Source: Labyrinthula sp. Ha | Taxonomy: Eukaryota > Sar > Bigyra > Labyrinthulida > Labyrinthulaceae | Length of the DNA: 64,000 nucleotides | NCBI GenBank assembly: GCA_015227615.1 | Contig: JAALGZ010000036.1 | Location: 186,001 to 250,000 of the forward strand | Direction: 5' to 3' | Shown here: in pieces, positions 21,925-33,727 of the stretch | Position numbering within the stretch: position 1 is the first letter of the stretch | Layout of the letters: each line of letters opens with the position of its first letter | Position numbers and translations under genes: made by a program | The notes under the pieces: model-generated | Seen by the model: the letters and a program-made list of their open reading frames with translations, nothing else | Databases searched by the model: none | Told to the model about the DNA's origin: nothing

Positions 21925-22857
21925 TTAAGTCGCAACTTTGGGTTTTTGAACATCAGTAAGCTTTTTATTATGCTCCTCGAACTCAATCTGATTATTTAGA
22001 AGATCAGTTAGACCTAGTATAGATCTAGCCAGCTGTGCTATATAGGTTACCATAGCAAGATCATTGTTCTTTACATTCAGCGCCTTTACTAGCTCTTCTA
22101 ACTTGAGATTTGGCAATAGGTTCAAAATCTCTTGTATGTTGTATATAATTTCGTTGTTCATCCGAGCTTCACCTTTTTGAACTTTACCTAAGAAACTATA
22201 AATCTCCTCCAACTTTCCCATCAAACTACTTAACCCAGTTTTCTTGTTTTTCACCCTTGCACTTAATGTCGAAACAGTTGGATCATGAATATCTCTAAGC
22301 AAATGCTCTACTCCAACTTCTTCAGCTTCATATGCAGCAACCTTATTCTTCACCGTCCTGAAACTGCGCGAAGTACTTTTCTTTTCGTTAACTATTTCTT
22401 CTGAGACATAGGTTGAGCAAGGTACTGATACATTTTCGTTTGATAGATCCACAATGAGAAACAAGGGGCTTTGAACGTATTTCTGGAAACGAAGATCAAT
22501 GTCCAGATCATTCGCACGGATTTTTGGTCCAGTTGAATAAAACCCAACTATCTTTTCATTTGCCGAGACCTTCTTAAACATTTCGGCCATATTTTCTAGG
22601 AATGTATGATCCAGAAACCATATCTTGTTGTCTTTATTATCTTCCTCAAATGGGACTGCAAATGAATTGCGGACATCTATTGTTGCTGTTTCGCCGTTCT
22701 GATCTGGAGTAGACGAGCCCAAGAGGACACCAAGTGCACGCTTGTCCCTTTTCTTGTTTGTTCCTGTTCGGTGATAGTGATCTACAACTGAGAGGAGAAC
22801 AAGTGGATGGATAATAGCGTTTGATGGAGTAAGTATAGACTTTGCTTTTGAACTCAT
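21925..22857 (-). CDS. RPN8: 26S proteasome regulatory subunit RPN8/PSMD7
   Basis: The non-catalytic MPN-domain subunit of the proteasome lid, which pairs with the deubiquitinase RPN11. The frame gives 310 residues without introns. The MPN domain covers roughly residues 13-150: IHPLVLLSVVDHYHRTG, ALGVLLGSS, FAVPFEEDNKDNKIWFLDHT and EKIVGFYSTGPKIRANDLDI. The zinc-binding JAMM residues are absent, as expected for RPN8. The C-terminal helical region has the hallmark AEEVGVEHLLRDIHDPTVST and FNLLPNL-like (ILNLLPNLKLEELVKALNVK) segments. The human protein's charged C-terminal tail is missing. It is divergently oriented from the kinase gene, sharing a 244-bp intergenic region. Confidence 0.97.
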   Translation of the reverse strand: MSSKAKSILTPSNAIIHPLVLLSVVDHYHRTGTNKKRDKRALGVLLGSSTPDQNGETATIDVRNSFAVPFEEDNKDNKIWFLDHTFLENMAEMFKKVSANEKIVGFYSTGPKIRANDLDIDLRFQKYVQSPLFLIVDLSNENVSVPCSTYVSEEIVNEKKSTSRSFRTVKNKVAAYEAEEVGVEHLLRDIHDPTVSTLSARVKNKKTGLSSLMGKLEEIYSFLGKVQKGEARMNNEIIYNIQEILNLLPNLKLEELVKALNVKNNDLAMVTYIAQLARSILGLTDLLNNQIEFEEHNKKLTDVQKPKVAT

Positions 22858-22907
22858 TTTTTCTTCTTTTTCTTAATTAGGGTTATCTGGCCCAGAAACT
22901 TTCTCTA

Positions 22908-23093
22908 ATGACGTCACATCGGTGTCTTGCTCTGGTACCGGAAAGGATTAACCAGCTTGAACGGCATGATACTATTTTTTCATTTTTCATTATAGAAAAT
23001 TATGCTGCAATAAGGCACAAACTGGAAACCATAGCTGCCCAACTGCATTACCAAAGAACAAAGCATAATACCGTATTGAAGACTAACTTTTAG
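22908..23093 (+). CDS. 61-residue ORF upstream of the PAK gene
   Basis: An ATG-initiated frame reading MTSHRCLALVPERINQLERH and HKLETIAAQLHYQRTKHN. It ends eight bases before the PAK start codon. It may be a tiny gene, an upstream ORF on the PAK mRNA, or chance. The last 21 bases (23,073-23,093) look like a small intron, with a GTATTG donor, a GACTAAC branch-like word and TTTTAG, so the mRNA may be spliced here. No family is recognised. Confidence 0.35.
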   Translation: MTSHRCLALVPERINQLERHDTIFSFFIIENYAAIRHKLETIAAQLHYQRTKHNTVLKTNF

Positions 23094-23101
23094 CACTACC
23101 C

Positions 23102-24458
23102 ATGGCTTCGTTTTTCAACAACTTAAGCCTGACTTTCCGAGGAAATCGCCTACGAGAATCGGAAATTGGGTCTCCTACTAGATTTGAGCAACCTGTTCAC
23201 GTCAAAGTAGACCCTAGCTCAACTACAGGTATTTTTTTGCCTCTCTTGATAAATTAGGATTTACGGGGCTTCCTCCCCAGATGGCTGCTTTGTTAGGGGT
23301 AAGTGGAATATCAAAACAGGAGTATGAACAAAACCCACAAGAAGTGTACAATGTATTAAATTTCCACCTAAAAGGACCCAAGAAACAATCCGATGACCGG
23401 TGGAAAAAAAACTTGCAAAAAAAGTTGCGCCAAAAGAACTCTAAGAGAAACTTGAGTGCGAAATTTGCTTTAGCTGCTGGATATGCAAAATTTAACTTGC
23501 CCTCGGAGAATGAGTTAAAAATGGAAGTGGATGCAGCGGTTCAAATTCGAAATGAGGATCCATTTAGAGCTTATACAAGGATGCAGCAATTAGGTGAGGG
23601 TGCTGGTGGTGTTGTATATAAAGTCAAAAGCAACCAGTCAAGTAAAGTTTACGCTTTGAAATCAATGACAAGTGATAAAATGGACGATGTTAAGAACGAG
23701 ATTGCTCTGCAGTCTTTGTCAACAGCTCATCCAAATATCGTTTCTCTAGTCGAATCTTTTCTCCATGATAATAAGCTTTATGTTGTAATTGAGCTTATGG
23801 ATGCAGGTGCACTTACTGATATGGTGCTAGATCAAGCGGTTAACTTCACGGTTAAAGAAATTTCGTTTGTATTAAGGGAGATGCTTAAAGGACTTGCTTT
23901 CATGCACGCCCAATATCGTTTACATAGGTTTATTATCACTCTTTCTCTTATCTTATAGAGATATCAAATCTGACAATGTATTATTAGACTTAAACGGTCG
24001 AGTTAAGCTGGCCGATTTTGGCTTTGCTGTAAGTTTAACGGTCGACAAGGATACGAGAACGAGTATTGTTGGAACTCCGTATTGGATGGCTCCCGAACTA
24101 GTGAGTGGAAACAACTACGATGCAAAAGTTGATGTAGGCTTGTTGAGACCTGTTTATTTTGTAGGTCTGGTCTACTTCTATTACTGGTATTGAAATGGCA
24201 GAGAAATCTCCCCCTCTTATGGCGGATGGGACGCCCCCTATGCGAGCTCTATTTTTGATTGTAAAGAATCCATCACCCAAGTTGCAAAGACCAGGAAGTT
24301 GGAGTGGAGGTTTTGTTCATTTTTTAAAAATGGGTTTGATGAAAAAACCAAGTAATAGATGTACTGCTGAGCAATTGCTGATGCATCCGTTTATGGGTGA
24401 GAGATGTAAGACAAGAGAGTTTGCTCAGTTCATAAAGAACAAGAGGTTAGAAGTATGA
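23102..24458 (+). CDS. p21-activated kinase-type (PAK/Ste20) Ser/Thr kinase
   Basis: A CRIB-containing kinase expected to be activated by Rac/Cdc42-type GTPases and to regulate the cytoskeleton. Four exons, 23,102-23,228, 23,258-23,927, 23,959-24,133 and 24,165-24,458, give 421 residues. The introns are 29, 31 and 31 nt. The CRIB/p21-binding motif spans the first junction (EIGSPTRFEQPVHVKVDPSS then TTGFTGLPPQM). The first of the two motif His residues is Gln. The catalytic domain shows GEGAGGVVYKV, VYALKSM, HRDIKSDN across intron 2, LADFGFAVS, GTPYWMAPE and DVWSTSITGIEMAE across intron 3. All catalytic residues are present. The protein is shorter than animal PAKs because the N-terminal regulatory region is minimal. 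Confidence 0.95.
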
Positions 24459-24491
24459 AGTAATGTAGTGAAAATTAAGGTAAATGTTAAA

Positions 24492-24704
24492 TTAGTTCTT
24501 ATCAGCTTTTTTGAAGGATTTCTGTTTATTTATTCTATGTTTAACCTGCGCAAGTCGACTGTTTAGAAAAGCTTTTAGTTCAAGTAAACGCAGAAACTCA
24601 TCTTCGGTTATTTTAAGGTTTTCTCTTCTTCGACGCTGTTGTATTGTCTTTGAATTGAACTGAGAGCTTTGATTTAGGCCTTCATCCACTGGAATTGTGG
24701 GCAT
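24492..24704 (-). CDS. Small basic protein, unknown
   Basis: The 71-codon frame from the ATG at 24,704 begins MPTIPVDEGLNQSSQFNSKT, followed by the basic QQRRRRENLK and a helix EDEFLRLLELKAFLNSRLAQ, then a Lys-rich end. The frame is open upstream to 24,756 (ELWEKNNLEKFISKYHL). A 10-nt first exon at 24,830-24,821 joined by a 66-nt intron would give the start MAFELWEKNNLEKF, which is attractive but unproven. The gene ends 33 bp from the end of the convergent PAK gene. Its family is not recognised. Confidence 0.45.
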   Translation of the reverse strand: MPTIPVDEGLNQSSQFNSKTIQQRRRRENLKITEDEFLRLLELKAFLNSRLAQVKHRINKQKSFKKADKN

Positions 24705-24830
24705 AAGGTGATACTTAGATATGAATTTTTCAAGATTGTTTTTTTCCCACAATTCTTGTCGCGTTTAGTGATTCGTGAATAGTTATTGATTGTATTCTCT
24801 GCACGTTTCAAATTCCAAACCAAATGCCAT

Positions 24831-26183
24831 TCATGGTAAAGTCATATTGCACTAATATTTGAATCTAAGCTTATTATATGGAAGGGGGTACTAAGTAAGT
24901 AAAATTTCTCATTGAGGAAATGAAGATTCTCAGACTCAAAGTTACTTAAAGCAAATTAGTAGAGTGTTGAGGATGCTTAATGCTTAGACATGAAATCCAA
25001 AGTCTTGAATGAGAAATTCATTGAAGATCCTCAATAATCCTGGGTTAATTCCTCAAAGAGGAACTCATTCCTCTCTCAGGTAAATAGCAGACCATTGTTC
25101 ACTCAAAACCTACATTGAGTCCCTCATTCCTCACTTGATGTTGTTTACACACTCACTCCGTAATTGGAAAAAATCTTCAATAGCCAGCGTCAGTCCTCAA
25201 TACAGACTCGCTCTATAGCTCAAAATAAATGAGATCAATATTCTACAGGGCAACCTATTTCAGGGGACTTATTATGATTAGTCGCTTCACCCTACAGGTC
25301 ATTTCTTTCAAACCCATCACCAGTAAGATAAAACCAAGTTACATCAACTCAAAAAGAATTAGGTGGACCCCTAGCAAGAGCATCTATTGCTAAAGGAAGA
25401 GTTAAGAGTTAAGTGAGAATATAAATGGACTTTATGCAGAGTTTTTACACCAGATAAACGATTAAAATTCTACACAGTGATGCTTTAAATGAATTAAAAA
25501 AGTGTAGAACATCTTCTTACAATTTTTCTGAGCAAGAAACGCAAAACATCTATGATTTCAAGGACACAGTATTAGGAATATGTAGTTTAGTCTAAACTTA
25601 TGGAAGAATTTTCTAATTTGCGTTAAGCACAAATAGTGGTCTTAAACTTGGATGATATATTTTACAAGTAGGCTATTAAACCATGAGAAACATGTAATGA
25701 ATAAGAAAATGAAAAGGAGAAGTTTATTTCGGTGCTTAACAAAACTAAGTTAAGAATTCAGCGATTTCGTTTTACAATGGAATATAGGTTTTTCTGCTGA
25801 GTTTCTTTAACTAATAATTAAAACCAACTCCATACGTAATCTATCGTTGAAGCATTGCTTTACTTTTGTCAGACTCAGGATTATGTTTCCCTTAAGAAGA
25901 GAAATCTCGGTCCTTTAATCAACACCTTTGTCCTAGTACGGGCAAAATTGGTTCTTTTAGGCATTTGTGGATGTGAGACTGTATCACATATCGAATTCAA
26001 AAGGTAGAATTTCATTTAAAGTTGCAGTGACCCATAGAACAATAATAATATTATGAACCCATTTAAGTGTTAAGCACAACCTGGAGAAAGTAAACCTCGC
26101 CCTCTAAAACTCCTTGTGAGACCAGACTAGTTCTTCGAGTATATGGCTGCAACCAATCAGGTCGCTGCAATCAGGTTGCAGTG
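24831..26183. other. Gene-poor interval with clustered CCTCA/TGAGG words
   Basis: Between about 24,905 and 25,215 the words CTCATT, CCTCA and CATTGA recur many times in both orientations (for example CATTGAGGAAATGAAG, GAATGAGAAATTCATTGAAG and CTCATTCCTC). This looks like a degenerate short-unit repeat. At 26,147-26,181 there is a perfect 8-bp inverted repeat CTGCAACC/GGTTGCAG. No gene is supported. Confidence 0.4.
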
Positions 26184-26360
26184 CTAGATCAAGAATGGAC
26201 ATATGACACCAGAGTTAAAGAAATAACAAAAATGCCCTGGAACAAAAAAAATGGGTTTGCCTCGGTGATTGCTGTATTCTACAGTCTCGCATGAGGGTTT
26301 TTGCATGAGTCGAAGCCGAGGCAAATAAATTTCCAACTTCGACACAAGAAACTTTATTTC
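26184..26360 (-). other. Stop-bounded coding-like stretch
   Basis: Fifty-eight codons are open between stops on the minus strand. The composition is balanced (FLVSKLEIYLPRLRLMQKPS, then ETVEYSNHRGKPIFFVPGHF), unlike the AT-driven ORFs around it. There is no initiating ATG at the start. The patch is locally G+C-rich and contains a perfect 10-bp inverted repeat (26,256-26,265 with 26,316-26,325). It is an orphan exon, a gene remnant or chance. Not recognised. Confidence 0.3.
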
Positions 26361-29300
26361 TTAACCATTTCAGTAGCAAATTACTAACTCTTGTGACATA
26401 TTAACTGTTATTTATTTTCAGCTGAGTAATGAATGCCTCTAAATCTTTAAATATTTTCCCTTAGATTAGATTATCTATGGGAAGATGTCAAATCTGGAAC
26501 AACCTTATACTTAAGTGTAACATGTGGCTTATTAATGCCTAAATCAACTGTAATCTAGGTTCACCCGTTAATTATATTGAAATTTATAACATACCGGGGG
26601 GTGATAAAATACTGAATTTAGTCAAACTGCTATCTTCTCCTCCTATATAATTTTTCTTGATTCTACCTGTTCCGTCTTTTATTTAGTGGAAGTGATTACC
26701 TAATTAAAAAAACTGACTTTAGGCACAAGGGGCTGGGAAAACGTACACCATAATATATCTTTAAATTCTTGAAAACCAAGATGCTTCATTAAATAGCCTG
26801 GATATTAAAGAGAAACTTGTAGGGATTAAATAACTGGTATTCAGGAGAGTTTTTCCCAGGGTATACGACATGATTGGTCGATTGTTAGTTCAAAACGCTT
26901 GAGCTAATGCATAGCCAGAAAAAAATTACTTAAAGAATCTTCCCGGGTATCTAAGTAGTTACTTCCTTCTTAAATTTAATTTAAACCTTACCAAAGGTTA
27001 GATAGTGTTGTTGAGCAGTCAAAGCTTATAGCCTATAGTCAATTCCTAAGACCAAATAATCACACTCGCCGAGGGAGTTATACTCTATAGGAAAACTTAT
27101 TATCAACAAATTCAAATAATTTAAAATCGAAGCTACTTGGTATTATTACGCAGAACTACTTATCTATTTAGAATATCTAATTCAATTTAACTTATACGTT
27201 TAAAATTAAATTCGAAATTTTTACTTATATAAAGCTACCTGATTAGAAAAATCTAAAGCCTACACAAAAAAATATTCGGAGGGAATCTAAGTAGCATTTT
27301 AAGACAATCTAACTACCCATCGTGCTTTGTACTAAGTTTTACTTTTCTCTATATTCTTGAGACTTTTCTTAATTTAAATGCTTTAGGTAGATATTTTGAT
27401 GGCGGATTCCTTCTTGTGTGTTTGAAACTTAACTGCCTAAGATCAGATCCATAGACCAGATCCCAACTATAATCCTATTCAGACTTAGACTATATAAACA
27501 TTCTATTGAGCTACTCGCATCAGAATTCATATAGCCATAAACGGGCTTATACAGGTTTTAAATACCAGATATTTAACGTTATACTACAGGACACAAATGC
27601 TTCTTGCGATGCTTTTTGAGAGAACTAATATCTTGGTATATACTAAGCTTAGCGGTATCATAGAACATACCGGTGCTAAAGGTTATTTAAGCCTTGAGTA
27701 ACAACTTTTCTGTGTCTGCCTTAGAAAACCCATTTCCTTTGTTTTTATCTCGCTAGTACCACAGAAGAATTCTGTTAACAGTTTATTTATTTAGGTTTAT
27801 AGGGCATCAGTGACGAAACTGGTGTTAATTGCACTATACCTTGAGTTGAAACGTCCATTGAATATAACGGAATTCATATCAACCAGAAAATGTACATCCA
27901 TGATTTCAATTGAAGATAGCATCGACAATATAAAAAAAGCAGCCAAAAAAATCATCAAAAAAGCTTTCGGTGCTACAATCGGTTATGAAGTTGTATTAAT
28001 ATTTTACTGAAAGCCTAAGCATATAAGTCACTTCTACAATTTCTGCTCAAAAAAGTATTCTTTAGATTAAGTTTTAGTGTCAGCGGTACATTTTAGTGGT
28101 CACCAAGCAAATATATGCAATAATCTGCCAAAACTAAGTATTATCACGATTTATATTTCCTAAAGTCCTGGCTAATTGAATCAATGAACTAGAAATTTAT
28201 CAGGAAATTTAAATAACAAACTGATTTCTTCATTTTTCATAGACTTAATCTTTAAACTCTTGTTGCTTTCTTATTAGATACTGATGAACAATAATGTCGA
28301 TATTTATTTGAATCTAGTATCTAATCCATCTTAGAAGTCTCATTCACGTATATTTTTAAGCATATTTATTTTAACAGAATCCAGATTGATAGGAGCAACT
28401 AATCATGTATTAATAATTGTCGCAAAACTCTCAGAAGAAGCCAAAATATACATGTAGCAACACCATGAGATAACATGATAGCCAGCAAAACCTTCATATT
28501 TGGAGATAAGAATCTTTCTGTTGAATACTGTTAACCTCTATAAGTGGAATCAAGTGGGTCTATTGTTTAAGATGACTCATTAGAACTCAATTAAAATATT
28601 CCGCACTCATTGATAAGTGCGTAATTGGATGAAATTTATCACTAGCCAAATATTCTTTTAAGTCTGATAACTATTAATGTATTTTAACTTTTATTAAGCA
28701 CTAAAATATTGGTATTTTATTTAAAGCTTTAGTTGAGGGTACAAAACATACAATAAAGGGATGCCCAGTACTATTATTAAAGAAAACATTGTTAACAAAT
28801 GTCATTAGAATAGAAAAATAGTATTGTATCTGTACACGTGTTTAGTTACATTTGTTTTACTTTTAAGAGGAGTCTTTAATCTCTCTGAAAGTTATCATCG
28901 TGATCGATATTTAAAACACATATGGCCAGGCTGCAAATAAGGTATCATTTCTTTCATCAAAATCCAGATCGATAAAGAAAAAACTATTTGTAACTTTGGT
29001 ATTTTGACTTTAATTATAACACAGTGTATCTAATTGACAAGTAGACGATTGGGAGTAAGATGTGGGACTCCAGTTTTTAGACTCGACTACTTTAGAAAAC
29101 TAAAAAATTATCATTTGAGTTCCATGTGGGCTGTTAATCAATATGGGACAAATTGTTCATACCGAACTTGCTCAAATCAGAGTTGAAAGATACAGGCCAT
29201 GTTGTTAAAGTTTAGAGTTCATGAAAAGTAGTGCAGAAATTGAAGGGTAACGAGAACATCTATAATTTGAATTAAAGCTCTTGAAAAATAATATAGACTG

Positions 29301-32300
29301 TAAATATCTATACCATACCTATCTTGATTAGCTACCCTTCATCTAAAGTCACAAAGCTAACTGTGACGAGTATTTCAATACAAGAAACTATTATATTAAT
29401 ACTGTAAATTCATTTACTCTGACCCCATCCTGCCAAAAAATCTGCGTATAGTCTATAATTTTAGCAGGAGATGTCCCCGTTGAACAAATAAATTACAATT
29501 AATCGTCATGAGCGTCGGGTGAAATATATTATATTATAGCCAGAAGAAACAAAACATAATCTTTTTTTCTGAATAGATTGCTCAGATATGAGGAAATTAT
29601 ATAGACAAGCACACAGTACATATTTGTTGTAATATGTATACCTGTCAGCTTCTGCCTACTTTTGCAAGGTCACTCTATATTTCTACATCTTAAATAACAT
29701 ACATTAAGTAAGTAGTTATCTCTCTCTATCACTAATTTTCAAAAAAGGCGAAATTATAGGATATAGCTACCACAATTACCTTAAGTTTGTTGGTATGAGA
29801 TACTTTCTACATGGATTTAGATGAACATATATTTTGATAATGTTGTTTGAATGGAGGCCTGTTTAATTAAATCATCATCAAAGTATCTGCAATGCTCAAA
29901 ATATTTATCTGACGCTCCCTTACAGAAAAAAATAAGGGTTGTGTACGGATAAGCACGACTTTATTACGATGGAATTTTAAGTGGGGATTAGGAAGACTAA
30001 ATTTTTCATATCTAGGTAGGTACTATTAAAATTACGTCCAAATATGTTTGCTCTACAATTATTACCTAGCATAAGTGTATATAATCGGCTGCCGTGGGTC
30101 AAAGTTTAGTCTAGAATGAAACTTGTCATGTAAATCGAAATCGTAACCATGTGTCTGGGAATGAACCTAAAGAAAAAAATTATTAAATATAGCAAGTTTT
30201 TGGCACAACAGCTTCTAAAAGGTAAATGGAAAAAAATATTCAGATTATAAAGGTTCCAATAAATAAACACCGTTTATTTTTATCTCTTCACAAAAATAAG
30301 TTACGAAAGATCAAGGTTTCCAGGCTCATTCTATGAATAATATGTAGAAAATGTTTACCTGATAACACATGAAGTATATCAAAGTCTCACAATTGTCTCC
30401 GTGATAAATTGCTATTGCTTCACTTATAATTTAATTGTTATAGGACATGTATCATGAAAGGATGTCGACTATATGTATTTCGCATAACACCAAGAGTCAT
30501 AAGATCAGCTATAGCTTCCCAGCTTTAACCAGTTAGAGGAAACAAATTAATAATGTTAAGAAGTTTGTACAACGTAACTTTAGGCTGTTAATGTACATAT
30601 TTCTTTCAAAAATGGCCAAATGACAACAGTTATCATCACAATAAATAGGCACAGATAAGTTGAAGCCCAATAAAAAAAATTGCAAGAATAGTTCAGTCAG
30701 TTGTTAGCCTTATGAAATTAACTAACACATTATCAGAAATGATTGCTTTTGGAGTTAAGTAACATATTGGGTTTGACGTAGAATCAATGAACCATAATTT
30801 ACTCTGCATTTTTATCTGAAGTAATTGGCATTTCACTAGTCTAATTCCTTAGCAAATTCTATACACTGTCCGACCAGATACTCTTATGTCTTATGAAGAT
30901 ATTTTCTTATAATATAGCTACGAGAAAGTTATTGCTTCGTTTAGTCAAACAAAATAAATATAGAAAAATATTTGCAATTTATGGAAAATCAGGAAATGTT
31001 CTGATGGCACGTTCTGGGCAAGCCATTTCCTGTTGTTTTGGAAATCGTTGTTTTTCATGAGTATATAGTTTCTAACTTCGTTGTACTATCTATTATAGTA
31101 AGTATTTTGTAAAAAAGAACAAAAGTAACTTCCCTATGAATGATGAAAAATCAAAATAACCCCTGTGAGATCATTTTATGTTCCCTATACAGGAATAAAG
31201 CATTCTTACTACAAAGTACGTTTTATGATGAAAGCTCTTCAGAAATGTCCTAGTGTAGCTCACACTAAGCTATTTGGAAATACTGAACTGAGGCAAAATT
31301 ACCATTAAGCATCTTTATAGGTTAGAAGATTCAGATTAGCGTTTCTTCAAAATAATATATGACTGTGTTAATTTTTAAGAAGCAAGAGCGAATATATTCT
31401 CTAAACAATTGTCATAATAGCTTCAATAGAGTTAGTGTGATCATTTGTTATCAAACAAAGATGGTAACAGATTGCGTCTCGCTGAGAAGAGAACTGAAAA
31501 GGGAATCTATGAACGAGCCAACACTTTGAAAACTAATGTCTCTTAAACCTTTAGGACTCATAGATTTTTCCAAGTACTTGAATAAAATCATGAAGCAGAT
31601 TTTTCCAAACTTGTTGTGATTCATTCAGGTTCTTCTTACCTAAAAGATCGAAGGCTTCATTTATGCTAAGTGAAATTTAATTATACAATAGTTGATTCCA
31701 GTTGCTTAAAAGTACCCTTGGGTATAATGGGAGGCTCTCTTGTCCATACTGTGGCAACATGCTCAAGTAATATAATTCTATCCCTTATCCTCGTACTTTT
31801 CATCCCCAAAGTTACTGTGTCAACTGGCTGTTCATATTGTTTTTGTAGTCATTTAGTATCAAGGCAGCAGATTTATTTTTACCATATTTTCTTTGACGAC
31901 ACTGCAGATGTAAAAACGAGGGATTTAACCCCCACAAACTCTCTATGTGAAAGCTATGAGGATAGTCCTGTCCGCAAAAAAAACTAGGTAAGTTCAAGAA
32001 AGTAGAGTTCTTAGTTTCAAGTTACTATTACAATTCTTCTTAAAAAAAAATATTTTGGTGAATCATCAGTGTTTGCTTGTTTCTAACTCGGTAAGCCGCC
32101 TTTACCAAGGTTGAGTTGTCATTAGTCTAAAACATCGGACACAGGGTACAAAAAGCATGTTTCCTTAATTTGATAGTGTCAATTGTATATCTTTCCTCTA
32201 GTTTGATAAACATACCAATATATATTTACTAGATTCATGATTTCAAGATAATGAAAGTACACAAAAGTAGAATTAACTCCCTTTTTTCATTGGTTAATAA

Positions 32301-32503
32301 GTGTGCAACCAATCAGAACTAAACAAAATCATTTCTATGATATATTTTACACCTATTAACAGAATTATTATAAACAAAAAGAAAGAAACAGGTATGAAAG
32401 TAAACAAAATATTTGAAAGACTGTACAGGTATTTTGAAAAAAGCTCAGAAGGTAATATGTAGGTGTATCGGTTGTTGACAAACTTCAAGAAAATGAGTAC
32501 GAA
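26361..32503. other. 6-kb gene-poor AT-rich interval
   Basis: A 66-codon GTG-initiated frame at 27,810-28,010 ends in an amphipathic Lys-rich stretch, but has no ATG and no neighbours, so it is not called. A 105-codon frame at 31,670-31,987 is likewise unsupported. No repeats or RNA genes were recognised. Confidence 0.5.
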
Positions 32504-33523
32504 ATGGAGAAAGCTTCTGTTGTACAAGACAGTATTAAACAAGAGAATATTCGGAAAGCCAAGGTAATATTGTTGAAACACAGAGAAAAGAAGGTTTTCA
32601 CAACAGACTCATTTACTATTGATCCAGACTTTTCTTCCTTGACTGTCCTGAACGAAAATAAAAAGAGACACCACTATTCTATCCCCAAAGAAATTCCTGC
32701 GTTTGAAACTAGAAAGAAGTTGAAATATATAGAGGAGCATCAAGTTGAAATATTTGATAATGAATAAAATCGTAAACAAAAGATTAATATTCTATTATTA
32801 AAGAACCTTGGGTTAATCACGAGAGAGCCATGGAAGCAAGGAGAGTATGTATTTCCGCAATGGATGGTCACTCAAAGTAAGACTAATATCAAAATGAATC
32901 TTCAAACACAAAAAAAAACAAACAGTTTCAGCAATGTTCGCTGTTTGATGCTTTTAGTGAAACTCTTGAGGAAGGTGAAAATGTTGAGGATATTGAAGAA
33001 ACAGAAGAGGTCATTGAATTTACAACTAATAAGAAATCTAGTCTGATTGAAAAAACTATTATGAGGCCAATTCCACCAACTAGAAAAAATTCAAAACTGG
33101 ACAATCCCATTTTAGAGAAAGAGGAAGATCTTCTTCGTGATAGAAAAATAGCAAAGCTTGAATTTCTTCGAATGGTGCGAGAAGATGTACTGATGAGTCT
33201 AAAGGAACTCAACACAGGAAAATATAAAACCACTTTCGAATCAATAACAATTCCGATGCAAAATTCAAAGCCAAAGTTGCATTGTAAGAATTCTTTGTGC
33301 ACTTTGAATTATCTCTGCCCTGAATCTTCAGAAGTTTCAATCGAGTTCTTTCAGAATGATGAAAGTATTCCACAAATAGAAGAGATGATTGATGTATATA
33401 CTAAAACTGAGAAGGAAAAAATTAGAGAACTAGGAATTATCCACAGGACTGAAGAAAGGTTCTGTTTCAGTTTCCTGACTACTACTTGTTTCTTTCAGTG
33501 ATGTAAAGAAAGGGATCAGGTAA
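32504..33523 (+). CDS. Multi-exon gene, unknown product
   Basis: Exon pieces with clear coding composition lie in order: an ATG at 32,504 (MEKASVVQDSIKQENIRKAK) to about 32,743; 32,783 onward (LKNLGLITREPWKQGEYVFP); 32,930-33,458 (CSLFDAFSETLEEGENVEDI, RPIPPTRKNSKLDNPILEKE, IAKLEFLRMVREDVLMSLKE). The last exon, after a 40-nt GT-AG intron (33,459-33,498) with a strong polypyrimidine tract, ends at TAA 33,521-33,523. The first junction can be a 39-nt in-frame intron that removes an in-frame TAA. The second needs either a 60-70-nt intron or a one-base change in a run of nine A, possibly an assembly error. The frame also extends upstream of 32,504. Highly charged, helical; no family recognised. 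Confidence 0.6.
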
Positions 33524-33727
33524 TAAGCAGAGACTAACCTAATATCAATTAAAAAAGATGTATGTTGACTATCTCTTAACATAATTTATAACTTCAATAC
33601 ACATTTTTCTCTTATTTTAAATATTTTTCTGTTTCTTCAACAAAATATTATTAGTTGGTTTTATCTAGTGCCACGTCATCACTTTGATTAGAATAATAGA
33701 GCAATATTTGCAAAATATATAAGTTAA

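Noticed and set aside
27810-28010. 66-codon ORF with a Lys-rich amphipathic end
   Set aside because: GTG start and no splice partners; it could be a remnant but evidence is too thin.
32294-32581. 95-codon minus-strand ORF rich in F, I, L and Y
   Set aside because: Overlaps the coding-like start of the 32.5-kb gene on the opposite strand; AT-driven composition.
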